Notes under the pieces: model-generated
The model's database searches: none
The model's input: only the letters and a program-made list of their open reading frames with translations
What the model was told of the DNA's origin: nothing
NCBI GenBank assembly: GCA_023105745.1
Contig: JALGQZ010000016.1
Coordinates: forward strand, 28,451,154 to 28,515,153
DNA: 64,000 bases
Direction: 5' to 3'
Source: Austropuccinia psidii
Lineage: Eukaryota; Basidiomycota; Pucciniomycetes; Pucciniales; Sphaerophragmiaceae
Program-made: the position numbers and the translations under genes
In this document: piece after piece, positions 10,870 through 21,255 of the stretch
Layout of the letters: every line of letters begins with the position of its first letter
How positions within the stretch are numbered: position 1 is the first letter of the stretch

Positions 10870-12129
10870 ATGAGTTCCAAACTGACTGAACTCACTGACT
10901 CTTCTCCTTCTGCGCCACCACCATCTGTTCTTTGTGGTTCTGACATCCTCAGCTGGTTGGCTTCACCTTGGTCAATGGCTTCTTATGGGCACTTTGTTCC
11001 TGGCCAAACTTATGATGGCTACAAGGCAGTTGAAGTTCATGATCCTGCTTTTACTGAATTTTTGGCCAAGGGAAAAGATTGCTTTCAGAAATTCAACCCA
11101 AAGTCTTCAAAGTGTCACTTCTGTTTTGTTGGGAAGAAGCCATGTCAGTGTCCTGGTTCAGCGGCTTCCAACTTCAGAAGGCACTTGTGGAGTAAAAAGA
11201 ATGGCCCTTTTGGGAAGGAGTTCCCAGTTTCTGAGGGCCCAACTCCTGATTATATTTCAGGATATTCTGATTGTGGGTCAAATGAATTTCTTCATTGAAT
11301 TGGATACTGATATCTTGAATTAGTGACTGGTTCTACGCAGAGGGATGTGGCAAGATGGAAAAATGCTGGAGGATCCATTCCAGTTGCTGGTAGGCCAATC
11401 TACTCCAATTCGGAAGTCCCAATTTCCAGGATCAACACTGAAGGAGTAGTCAAAAGAATAAGAAGAATCACTGATTCCCCACCTGATCCAGATGCTGAAG
11501 ACAGTGATGAATTGGATGGAGAAGAAGTTGAGGTGGTTAATAATCCAGTTGGCCATCAACCCAGCACTTCTCCTTCTCAGCCTCCTGCCAAAATCTTCCA
11601 AAGCCACCTGATTCCAAGCAACCCTAGAAACTTCCAACCAACTCTTGCTGCCATTCCTACTTCCCTTCCTCCTGCTTCACCAAGTTCTTCCCATTCCAGG
11701 CCTACCATAAATATAGCAGTAAGACCATCCCCCATTCAACAGTCCAGAGCCTCACCCATAGTCACCTCTTAACAACTCAAACCTGAGGCCAGCTCCAGTA
11801 TAAGAAGAGGAGAGCTTTCACCTTTACCATTTCCTGCAGCCCAAGTATTTCAGAAAAGGGATTGTTGGCCTATCTGAGTTACTAGAGAAGATCCGAATAT
11901 GGCAAGTGAAAACCAAGATGCTGTGGCCAGGTTGTTTAGGAGAGCTGATAGGAATAGTAGGGAGGTGATTATGTATGCTAATGATAGAACTATTCCTGGT
12001 ACTGCTTCTGAAGAGATGGCTGCAAAATTTTCCTGGTATGAAGATGAATTGATCAATTATTTCCAAAGAACTTTTGATCATATGGGGAAAGATAACTACT
12101 TTTCTTGTCCATGTTTGTGTTTGGTTTGA
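10870..12129 (+). pseudogene. Antisense accessory gene of Ty3-A, Zn2Cys6-like cluster (broken copy)
   Basis: This gene runs opposite to pol. I choose the ATG at 10870 (MSSKLTELTD); an upstream ATG at 10816 is also in frame. Exon 1 (10870-11272) and exon 2 (11324-12129) join in frame across a 51-bp intron. Residues 61-92 hold F-x2-F-x6-C-x10-C-x2-C-x6-C, the exact Zn(II)2Cys6 spacing with the first two cysteines as Phe (TTT codons). Basic residues follow (RRHLWSKK). The second exon has an acidic stretch (DAEDSDELDGEEVEV), a long Pro/Ser-rich part, then a helical Arg-rich segment (VARLFRRADRNSREV). Two nonsense codons, TAA at 11770 and TGA at 11875, sit in an otherwise open frame. Zn2Cys6 proteins are fungal DNA-binding regulators; a regulatory role here is inference. 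Confidence 0.7.
11273..11323 (+). other. Spliceosomal intron in the antisense gene
   Basis: The donor is GTGGGT at 11273, a TACTGAT branch-like motif lies near 11305-11311, and the acceptor is TAG at 11321-11323. Removal joins two long frames without a stop (codon TTG made from 1+2 bases), reading GYSDLTGSTQRDVARW across the junction. Fifty-one bp is a typical fungal intron length. Confidence 0.75.
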
Positions 12130-12795
12130 CTTCTATCCCCACTCTTACAACTACTAAAAAATAAAAAAATAAAAAATAAATGGAACCTCCCAATACATGA
12201 TATGGGAGGGGATACTGCTGCTTTAAAGACAAAAGAAATAAAATGACATATACAAGTAAAGAAAAAGAAAGAAAAAGAGAGTAAAGAAAAGAAATAGAGA
12301 AATTCCTGAGGTTTGTCCTTCTTGTGGTGATTTTCTTGATTTTGGCTAAGAATTGTCTGAAAGATGAAAACCAAGCATTTTATGATCACAGAGTGGCCAA
12401 GGTAATGTTTTACAAGAAGTAGAACCCTCAGGGATGCATACCAGGAGATGGAACTTACTTTCATAGCTCCCACTCCCAACCAGGCACCATAAACAGATAA
12501 ATTTGCCATAATTGACTTTAAAGTAAGGAATGTCTTGAATAATTATGATTGGCATAAGCTTAAAAAGAATGAAAAGAAAAAGAAAAAAGGAATTTGGCCA
12601 TATCTTGAAGAAAGGTACAAGCTTGAGGGTATTGATGTTGCAAGGCCTTCTGAATCTTTCAAAAGAATTGAAAAGTGCTCACAAGGTGGCCAAGGTGATG
12701 CTTACAAAAACATTTGGGTAGAATACCCCCTTAAAGGTGCAAGCCAGGAGAGGAATTTACTTTCAGAAATCCAATCCCCACCAAGCACCATAAAA
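12130..12795. repeat. Spacer between accessory gene and pol with an imperfect duplication
   Basis: A block of about 113 bp at 12388-12500 recurs in diverged form at 12683-12795. Both start near GTGGCCAAGGT and end at a GCACCATAAA motif. An A-rich run lies at 12158-12180. The plus frame at 12535-12807 is Lys-rich and unrecognised. This is where two convergent transcripts would end. Confidence 0.5.
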
Positions 12796-13675
12796 TCAAG
12801 CTCTTGAGGTAATTGGGCCAGGATTGTCTGGATACAATGAATGGAAATCCTTGAAAAGGGCTGGTGAGTTTGTAAGGTTGGAAGCTGGCTCCCAAGTTTC
12901 TCTTTCTGTGTCTTCACTAAATCCTTTCCACTATAAAAGATACCATAATTTACCTCTTCTGAGTTTTGAGTCTAGAACCTGAGCCACTTCCCATTCTTCT
13001 TGCTTTTCCACTATGACTGGTGGTTGTGGCAATTGATGTTGATTTGAGATAGTTGATTTCTTCACTGGTTCTAATAAGGACACATGAAAGACAGGGTGAA
13101 CTGACTTCCATTGTTGAGGCAACTTGAGGTGATATGCATGGCTTCCAATCTTCTTAAGAACTTCAAAGGGTCCCAGACATCTTTCTGACAGTTTCTTGGT
13201 GGGTCTTGTAGTCTTGATGTTCTTGGAAGCTAGCCATACCTTATCCCCAGGTTGGAAATAAGGTGGAATGTCCTACTTCTATCTACATACTTCTTGAATC
13301 TCCTTATTGCTGACTCTAATTCTTCTTTGACAACTTGCTGTGCTGATTTGAGTTTTGTTGATAAATTTCCAGCAGGTGAGTCTTGAGAAATATGTATTGA
13401 GTCAAAGCTGGGATTTCTTCCATAAATGGTGAAAAAAGGTGATTGCTTTGTTGATCAGTGTTCTGCATTATTATAGGCAAATTCAGCCAGAGGGAGCCAG
13501 GTGTACCAGTAATCTTGATGGTAACTGACATACATCCAAAGATACTGTTCTAGAATCTGATTTACCCTCTCTGTCTTTCCATCTGTTTCAAGATGAAAAG
13601 AAGTTGAAAGATCTCTTAATATTATGAGCTGCTGACATAATTGAGTTCAAAATGATGAAACAAATAAGGATCCTG
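12796..13675 (-). pseudogene. Ty3-A integrase C-terminal part and chromodomain
   Basis: This is the downstream half of the integrase, cut off by Ty3-B. From right to left it reads GSLFVSSF just after the split, then an [13 protein letters not shown] stretch (integrase core approaching the catalytic Glu), a linker, then HPVFHVSLLEPVK near 13060-13115. The chromodomain follows near 12830-13010: EEWEVAQVLDSKL, GKLWYLL, a stop, WKGFSED, and a TWEPASNL helix. Chromodomains bind modified histone tails and steer integration into heterochromatin. The pol stop is TGA at 12796. Scattered stops and frameshifts make it non-functional. Confidence 0.88.
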
Positions 13676-15598
13676 TGTAAGGTTTGACTATGAAAAATAA
13701 GTAAAAATTACTAATATTTTACTTATTGTACTATGAATTTCCTTATAAATAAAATAAATAAGATAAAAAATAAGCTTAATAATAAAGAATTATCATAATT
13801 ATGGTGTAAAAATAACTTTATTATTGAATAAATATAATAATATAATAAATAAATATATTAATATAAGATAATAAATATATTTAAAAGCACTTTATTATTG
13901 TTACCAACAAATAATAAAGGCGTAAAAAATTGTTTTTTATAAATAAAAAACAATTAATAACAATAATATTACTAGTATTAAAATTATTTATTAATATAAA
14001 TACTATTTATATTAATATAAGAATTATTAAAAATAATAATAAAGAGAAAATAACCTACTTTTAACACTTAATATAATAATTGTGAAAGATTTTATGTCAA
14101 AATAATGTAAATACAATTTATACAAACTGTATTTACAAATATTGCTTAATTTTTATGTGGAAATTGAGTTAAAGAGATTTTTGAGCAAAAAAAATTAAAT
14201 AATTGATGTAATCACATCAAGATTGATGATTATACTAAAGTTGATCTTTGGTATTTGATAATATAAAAGTTTTATATATAAAGAATAAAGAATTTACCTT
14301 TTGATTTCATTATTTCAGTGTTTTTGATGTGTCTGAGGGGAAAATAGAGCAAGAAGAGCTCTATTTATAGTAGTTACCTCCCTCCTGGAGTGCAGTAGGC
14401 TTCTAGTAGGTGTGTAATTATGCTATCTACTAGAAATGATCAGTATTTTAAGGTTTGGTGATGATTACATCATGATCAAACCATCTTATCTCATTATTTT
14501 GCCATTATTTAGAGTTATCACTATAATCCTAAGTTTGATGATGTCATATCCTTTGAACAACCCCAAAATTTGTGGATTTTGTTATATTTAATTATAAGAT
14601 AATAGTATTCACCAATTTGATCACTCATATGACTGTTAAACCTAGTTTAAGATTACAGTGAGTGATCATAAATGATCAAAATTAAGCTCAAACTTTGATC
14701 TTTAATAACTTTTAAGTTTTACATGCCACAGCTATTTAGAGAGTGAATTCTGATAGCTTCGCATGTCCTTATCAAACTTCCAAGAGCATTTCATTACATC
14801 ATCAAAAATGTATTTTTGATGATTTTTCTTGTAACTCATCTTTTCTGTCAAAGCTTAATATTTTAAACTTCAAACCATGATTTCAAGGGGTTATACCTTG
14901 AATATTATAATAAAAACTACATAATTATTCACAAATGAGCTATTAAAATCTGACTGTCTTCTTTTTTTAAGTTTGGACCACTTTCACAACAAAATGGTCA
15001 ACAGCTCCAATGATTTTGATCAATAAACACTTACAAGATTTAACATTGTTTATAACTTGAAAAATAACGTTCATATCTGTGTTCTTAAAATAGTTATGTG
15101 GTGACTTTATTTTTGGTTTAACTCTCTATCTTGCATATTTCAAGAGATATTAGCTAAAAACCATGAATATATGCATTGACCAAAAAAGTGCATATGTTCA
15201 GCTTAATTCCTTAAGTATTAACTTTAGAGAATAGCTTTGTAATTGTTTTATGTGTGGAGTTTTGTGGGGAGTACAATGGTACAATTCATTTCACATGTTG
15301 ATCTATTGGTTTCTGAAATAATTAATGGTTTATGTTTTTTGCAAGGTATTATTACTTATAACTCATTAAATATTGACTTTACAGATATGCCATAAAAATA
15401 ATATATGTGTATTTTACCATTAGTAATCTAATGGTGTAGCTTATTTCACATTTTTATTAATTAGATTCTGCTTTGATTCAGATTTTGTACTTATTTATGG
15501 TATTTTACTAATTTTTGAGATAATTATCATAAGTATAATTATTACAGAAATTTTTCTGTGACCTTTTTGGATATGTGGTCATATCTCAAAGGCTCACA
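13676..15598 (-). repeat. Ty3-B 3' LTR (LTR-B)
   Basis: This is a direct repeat of 22205-24127; by eye roughly nine bases in ten agree over the first 200 bp, with many C/T and G/A differences. It is AT-rich with no coding region. On the minus strand it is preceded by a short purine-rich tract (GGTAGGGAA, complement of 15599-15607). Confidence 0.93.
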
Positions 15599-15607
15599 TT
15601 CCCTACC

Positions 15608-15816
15608 ATCAAAAAAGATTGTACCACAATCTGATATAGTTAATTAGGGTATCATCCACTGTCCTATCTCTTCAATAGACTTTATCAGTTTTGAAGCTCA
15701 ATAATGCTTGATTTCTCTATTCTTTAGGTTTTCTTTCATGTCTAAACCTTCTTAATAGTTTATCAGCATTTGTTATATCTTTCTCAAGTAGTCATTCATC
15801 TTCTTGAGTTGGATTT
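15608..15816 (-). other. Ty3-B 3' untranslated region
   Basis: About 200 bp between the integrase stop region and the polypurine tract. In minus-strand frames a degraded tail of the chromo-like C-terminus may continue to about 15700, but no clear motif survives. Confidence 0.45.
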
Positions 15817-16578
15817 CTATACCTTACAAGGTATTCTCTCTCTTTTTTTATTTCTTGTCCTTCTTTCTTTAAGGACTCTCACAATTTTGTTTTCCTCCCC
15901 TTCCTCCAAAGGGGGTATTTCAAGTGGGGGTTTATTTATTAGTGGAAATAATTCTTTTTCACTTGAGCTGTAAGGTTTTATCAGACTTACAGGGAAGGTT
16001 GGGTGCTTATTCATTAGTTCACCTGTGATCTCCAATTGCACAGCATTTGGTCCATGTAGTGCTTTTCTCATGAATGGTTCTGCAAAGGAATCTTTCAGTT
16101 TCTTTGGTCCTCTTATATTATTGAAATTAAGAGTTGACACTATGACCAAGTCTCCTATTTTGAAATCAGGTGGTTTATGACTTTTATCCCATCTTTCTTT
16201 TGCATATTTGAAAGACTCTTGCATACATCTGTTTGCATGGTGTCTTGCTTTGTCAAGTATTATTTTAAAACTGCTTGCTGTTGGCTGTATATCCACTAAT
16301 TCCTTTTTGAGGGTATCATAAGGAAGTCTTGGATTCCAACCTTTTTCTAGCATTGCTAGTGTTTTTTCAGTAGAAGAATGGCTTGACGTTTTATATGCCA
16401 GCTCAAGAGCTGGTATTACTGTACACCAATCATGGGTAAAACCATCAGAATTGTTAAATTCCAGTCCATAAGCACAGAATCTTCTGATCATGTCCTCCAA
16501 GGTTTGAATCATTCTTTCTGCTAAACCATCAGTTTGAGGATGGTAAGCTGTTGAGAATGATAATTTTGTACCAAACAA
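15817..16578 (-). pseudogene. Ty3-B integrase, catalytic end and C-terminal domain
   Basis: The 253-aa frame starts at the [18 protein letters not shown] core motif. The catalytic Glu follows in [12 protein letters not shown] (residues about 19-30). The C-terminal domain includes [18 protein letters not shown] and [12 protein letters not shown], a GPY/F-type module. A basic tail ([13 protein letters not shown]) is where the chromo-like end should start. Its start is internal to pol, because a one-base shift near 16640 separates it from the piece at 16521-17195. Confidence 0.92.
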
Positions 16579-17195
16579 GTTATGGAGGTTTGTCCAGAAT
16601 GCTGAAGTGAACTTTGGGTCTCTGTCACTTTGATATTTTGGAATAGGCCTGTGTGGCTAATGACTTTATTCCATATGATTATGGCTGTGTCCATAGCTGT
16701 GTCATCTTTATGACATGGTAAGAACATGGGGGTTTTACTGTATCTGTCAACTAATACTAGGCATGCATTATAACTCCTGTCTCCTCCTGGAGGTAAGGCT
16801 GTTACCCAATCCATATGAACTATTTCCCATGGGGATTTTGGTTCTTGGATTTGGATCATCATTCCAAATTTCTTTCCTGTGGCTCTGTTGGCTTTTTGGC
16901 ATCTGTCACAGGTTTGGCAGTACTCTGCAACATCTTTCTTCCAATTTGGCCACCAAGAGCAGGTTTTCACCATCTCTAGTGTTCTATCTTCTGAGAGATG
17001 TCCAGCTGCAACACTATCATGACACTCATGTAAAATAGTGTTTATAAGAGTTCTGTCCATCAAGGCCATAACACATGTGTGTTTTGTTCTATGATAGAGG
17101 GTTCCATCAAGGAGGTGGAATCTTCCTTCATCATATGACTTTTCCCATATTTCATCTAATTTTGATGAAAGTGATGGGTCTTTGCAGTCTTTCAT
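16521..17195 (-). pseudogene. Ty3-B integrase, zinc-binding and first catalytic region
   Basis: The 224-aa frame carries the HHCC zinc-binding domain (HECHDSVAAGHLSEDRT, then CQTCDRCQKA) and the first catalytic Asp in VHMDWVTALPP. The second Asp (SDRDPKF) lies in another frame near 16625-16650 because of an indel; after that point this frame is nonsense. Upstream frames hold the end of RNase H. Confidence 0.92.
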
Positions 17196-17914
17196 TAGAA
17201 TTTGGCTTAAGATATGGCAATTATTATCTATTTTATAGCTTTCTTTAACTTGGTTAAAGTATTCTGTGCCAATGTCTGTGACAAATATCCCTTCTATATG
17301 ATGCTCCTCCTGTGGTACCCATGCTGGATTTTCAGGAGTATTTGCTAGAGCCCATCTGCACTTTTATGAATATTACCAGATTTATGAACAATATTCATAT
17401 TTCCTCTATATTCTTGGATAGCAATTTGCCATCTCAGCATATGTCTATTTGGAGTTTTCATATTTAATAGAGATTTTACAGCATTACAGTCTGTAATCAC
17501 ATCAAATACTGTTCCATCCAACTAATAGTGTAATTTTTATAAAGCCCACCCTAAGAATAGGAATTACATTTGGCTTGCTCCATATCTTGCCTCTGCTGTC
17601 TCTTTCTGTCTTGAAATAAAATAAATTGGTCCTTCCACTGGTTTATCATTGATGATTTGTGTCTGGTGTAGTGCAGCACCTAGTCCTTCTCCACAAGCAT
17701 CAATGTAAGGCTTAAAGGGTAGTTTCCAATCTGGCATTAGAAGAAATGGGGCATTTGTTAAGGAATTTTTCAATTCTTCATATGATTTGACTCTTTCTGC
17801 AGTCATTTCATAGACTGTTTGATGGTCACATAGTTTATAAAAGGATTTGGAAATTTTTGCAAAGTCCTTTATATGCTGTCTATAGTAACCAGCAAATCCT
17901 AGAAATGATTGCAT
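17196..17914 (-). pseudogene. Ty3-B RNase H with RT thumb/connection
   Basis: The open part (17564-17914) starts [18 protein letters not shown], the classic Ty3 connection motif, and includes [13 protein letters not shown] (first RNase H Asp) and ARYGASQM. After a stop, the region 17330-17560 is still readable with [13 protein letters not shown] (Asp), [13 protein letters not shown] and SADGL. The expected ADGLSR motif is shortened to ADGL followed by a stop near 17360. Confidence 0.88.
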
Positions 17915-18745
17915 TTATTTTTTGGTTTGAGGAATTGGCTTAAGTAGTACTGCTGCTACTTTAATCTTGTCTATACCTAGGCTAAGCTCAGATACAACAT
18001 GTCCTAGTGCTTTTAATTCACTGTATGCAAAATGACACTTTTTCAAGGAAATTTTCATATTCACTTGGACTATCTTTTGTAGTACCCTTTCTAGTCTTGT
18101 AAGGTGATTTTCCCAAGCTTCTGAGCAAACTATGATATCATTGATATAGATAATTAACCATCCTTCTCATAATTCTTCAGGAAATATGGTATTCATCATC
18201 CTTTGATAATGGGAAGGTGCATTCTTTATACCAAATGGCATTCTTAAGTATTCAAAAATTCCACAGTGGACTATTATTCTTAGTAGTCTCTTAGCATTGT
18301 CTGTTAAGATATTTTGTTGAAAAACCTTTAGAGCATCCATGGCTATGATGAACTTAGCTCGGGAGAATTGTGTCAATGTCTCATTGATTCTGGGTATTGG
18401 ATATCTGTCAGGGATGGTATAGGTGTTCAGGGCTCTGAAGTCCCCTACCATTCTTGATCTTCCATTATGCCAAGTTATAATGACAGGTGTAGTGACTTCT
18501 ACCTGTTCATTATGTCCTACTTTCCGTAATACTCCAAGGTCCATTAATTCTTTAATGTGTGCCTCCAAGGCTTCTCTAGCCCTTGGACTAGCTGGGTAAG
18601 CAGGTCTCCTTAGTAAAGGTGGGTAAGGTTTTTCCACATTAAGACTTATATCTACTTCATGCCCAATTATGGCACCTAGTGGCTCTTTGTCAGTTGCAAA
18701 GGCATTTTTATACTTAAATACAAGGTAAATCAATTTTTCTTTCAT
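17915..18745 (-). pseudogene. Ty3-B reverse transcriptase
   Basis: The 192-aa frame at 18167-18745 covers the RT fingers and palm: LRRPAYPASPRAREALE, MVGDFRALNTYTIPDRYP, IAMDALKVFQQN (first catalytic Asp), and LRMPFGIKNAPSHYQRMM. The YxDD box follows after a stop near 18140-18155 and reads YINDIIVC, so one catalytic Asp is Asn. From there to 17915 the thumb is readable in pieces. Confidence 0.92.
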
Positions 18746-18769
18746 TTTTTCTGTTAAATCTTGATTGAA

Positions 18770-19501
18770 TTATGCCTCTTTAAGTTGCTCAGATATAAAA
18801 AGTTCCTTTTCTGGAATTTTTTCTTCATTCTTAATAACTGTAATTTGTTTTTTGCTATGTAAGAATCCAAACTTTTGTCTTTTGTTGTCTCCTATAGTAA
18901 AATAACTATCTCTTTGGTTAGAGATATCTATACCATAGATTGACAAGTAGTCATTTCCAAGTATGAAGTGACTACTAGTACAGTTGTTCATTACCACAAA
19001 CTCTACTTTCATTCTGACACATTGTGAAGGGTGAGGAAAAATGAGTGTTAATTCAGTTATTCCAAGGGGCTTCATGCTCTCACTTGCACTACTAAATTTG
19101 AAACCTTGTATTGGTATAAGTTTTTCTTGCCAATTTGGAACAATTGTTTTTAAATAACTGTTACCAACACAGGTGCAATATGCTCCTGTATCCAAGTTCA
19201 CTTTTGCCTCTTGGTTATTAACAATGACAATACTTATACTTGATTTTCCAGCTGTATATCCCATTCCTCTTGCAGGTTTGGTTCTATACAGTTTGGCATC
19301 TTGCACATTTGTCAGGTTTGTGTCAGATGTTCCAACTTGTGGTAAGTTCGAGTTAACATCTAGTACTTTATAAATCATGTCAATATTATCAATTTGTGCA
19401 TTAATTATATTAATTTTATCACTTCCAGAAGTTTCTGACTCTTCTGTCTCTTTTTCAGAGTCAGATTCCTCTTCTTTGTCATTGTGGTCTTCTGTTTCCA
19501 C
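18770..19501 (-). pseudogene. Ty3-B aspartic protease with acidic N-terminal linker
   Basis: The 243-aa frame starts in a Glu/Asp/Ser-rich linker following the Gag zinc knuckle, then carries the retropepsin active site VNLDTGAYCT (D-T-G) at residues about 101-110 and the late FILGNDYLSIYGID block. A KNEEKIPEKELF segment leads into RT. The domain is intact here even though its neighbours are shifted out of frame. It would mature the Gag-Pol polyprotein. Confidence 0.92.
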
Positions 19502-19573
19502 AATTTCATTGATATTTGCCTTCTTAAGGCAGTTATTGGCTAAGTTTCCAATACCTCCACATTTATGGCATTT
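19502..19573 (-). pseudogene. Ty3-B Gag zinc knuckle, His replaced
   Basis: After a TGA, the minus strand reads KCHKCGGIGNLANNC. The spacing is the CX2CX4HX4C knuckle, but Asn stands in the His position. Such knuckles bind the genomic RNA in the particle. Confidence 0.75.
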
Positions 19574-20692
19574 TCATTGCTCATTATTGTTGGATGTATT
19601 GGGCTTGAAATCTTCTTTTGATTTATCTTTTTTGATAAATGGCTTATTTGAACTTTTGATGTCCAATTTTTTCCAAGTTCTACCACTTTTTGTCCTTGTC
19701 ACTATGTCTTCTAGTGCATTGATATACTCTTCTGTGGAGCATGGCTCTATACACCTGCTTCTCAGGGCATGTTCCAATGCACCTCCAAATTTCTTAAGTA
19801 TTTCCATGTGTACCATTTTTTGTGACATTTCTGGGTACAGTGCATTTCATCTTTCAACTTGTTTTAAGAACCAAGTCAAAGGTTTATCTTTGTCTGGCTC
19901 AAAGAAGGAGTTTTCAAATGCATTTTCTATTTTGTACCTCCAGGCATCATTAGCACACTTGGCAATTATTTCTTGTTTCCACCAAGACAAGGTATTTTTG
20001 CCATTTGTTTGTCTTATGCCATAATACAATCTTTTCGCAGATTTCTCAAACAGTGAGTGTAATCTTGCAGTTATCAATTCATCTGGTATGGCATAATCTT
20101 CTTGTAACATGTCAATTGTTTTAATAAATGACATATGGTCATATTTGCCTTCTCCTGTGAATGTTGGGAATTATTTTAATTGAGGTGCTTCCTTCATTAA
20201 GACTTGGTTATTGTCTTGGTGACTCAGGTCTGTTATGAATGGATTTGTTAATTGATCTTTTGGTTTAACAGGGCTTCTTATGTGAGAAAATGGAGTTGAT
20301 AACTTTGGCCTATTTGAGTTAGCCTCATTAATATTAGTCATTTTTTCAGTGATAAGCCTTATTTCACTTTGAATATCATCTTTCAGATGCATTCTTGCTT
20401 CATCAATTTTTTCCACATGTTCTAAAAGTAATTTCTGGTGTGATGAAGTCTTTTCTTCAAATTTTTCTACAGAAATACTTAAGTTGTTCAATTTTTCTGT
20501 AAGATTTTCAATACTAACGTCATAGTTGATTGTCAAAGTTTTATCTTTGATATATTTTATGTATTTATACAGTTCTTGTTTTCCTTGTATCAATTTTTGA
20601 GTATTGTCAATTAAAACTTTTGGTTTATTATTTTCAACCATAAATCTAATGTTATCAATTTCTTTTTTATTTTGTACAATTTTTTTTTTCAA
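19574..20692 (-). pseudogene. Ty3-B Gag capsid region with N-terminal coiled coil
   Basis: Three adjacent frames make one Gag. 20171-20692 (173 aa) is a Lys/Glu/Asn-rich coiled coil (IENLTEKLNNLSISVEKFEE) ending in a KEAPQLK linker. 19847-20134 holds DYAIPDELITARLHSLFEKSAKR and LTWFLKQVERL, capsid-type helices. 19574-19828 holds the C-terminal capsid part and a Lys-rich tail before the knuckle. Stops separate the pieces at about 20135-20170 and 19829-19846. About 20693-20815 carries more Leu-heptad coil in the same region. Confidence 0.85.
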
Positions 20693-20808
20693 AAATGATA
20701 AGCTATTATTTATTTCTTGTAAAGATAATAAACTATTTTTAATGTCTTGAAGAGGTAAAATACTGTCTTTAAGCTCTGTTAAAGTATTTACAACATTAGG
20801 AGATAAGG

Positions 20809-21255
20809 TTATTTCTTAGGGAACTGAGGTTGTCTGATTCTTTGCTTCCCCTTGTCTATGAATTCCATCAAAGTTCTGGCCATGTTGAAGACATTGTCCA
20901 TGGCATCTTTTTGGAGTTTTGGAATCCTGTAGCTTGGGGAATATGGTTTCCTCCAATTTTTTTTCTTGTTCTTCTTCCATTCTTGGGGAGGTTGATTGAC
21001 TTGAGTCTTGCTGGTAGAAGCTACTGGGGCTTCTTCCTTGCTTGCCTCCCTCTTTTTGGAGTGGTACTCCTTGATCTTTTTGATTTGAGGCTTGGATGAC
21101 AGTGGATTCCATCCATTGGAGTATACCACTATCTCCTCCTCTGTGAGGAACGTTTTGAGTATGTTCCAGGAGTTCATCACTCTTTGGTGTATTTGGGGCA
21201 ACATTTCCCAATCTTTGCCCTTGTACACCATGTAATACTGTTTGTATTGGCTCAT
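20809..21255 (-). CDS. Overlapping frame in Ty3-B gag region
   Basis: This 148-aa frame (start MSQYKQYYMVYKGKDWEM) sits wholly opposite the larger frame, shifted by one base. It has a protein-like makeup: aromatic and hydrophobic helices (residues 1-45), a NGWNP motif at 47-51, then a Lys/Glu-rich tail and a Trp/Lys-rich WKKNKKKNWRK stretch. A frame with related motifs exists in Ty3-C in the same relative phase. I regard it as a real Gag-related ORF with moderate confidence. Confidence 0.6.
   Translation of the reverse strand: MSQYKQYYMVYKGKDWEMLPQIHQRVMNSWNILKTFLTEEEIVVYSNGWNPLSSKPQIKKIKEYHSKKREASKEEAPVASTSKTQVNQPPQEWKKNKKKNWRKPYSPSYRIPKLQKDAMDNVFNMARTLMEFIDKGKQRIRQPQFPKK

Noticed and set aside
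10472..10889. Two plus-strand frames upstream of the accessory gene as extra exons
   Set aside because: They have low complexity, no clear splice link to 10870, and no recognised domain.
19377..20024. 215-aa plus-strand open frame
   Set aside because: It is antisense to the Ty3-B gag and protease frames, which have clear domains; the Leu/Ser-rich translation is a shadow.
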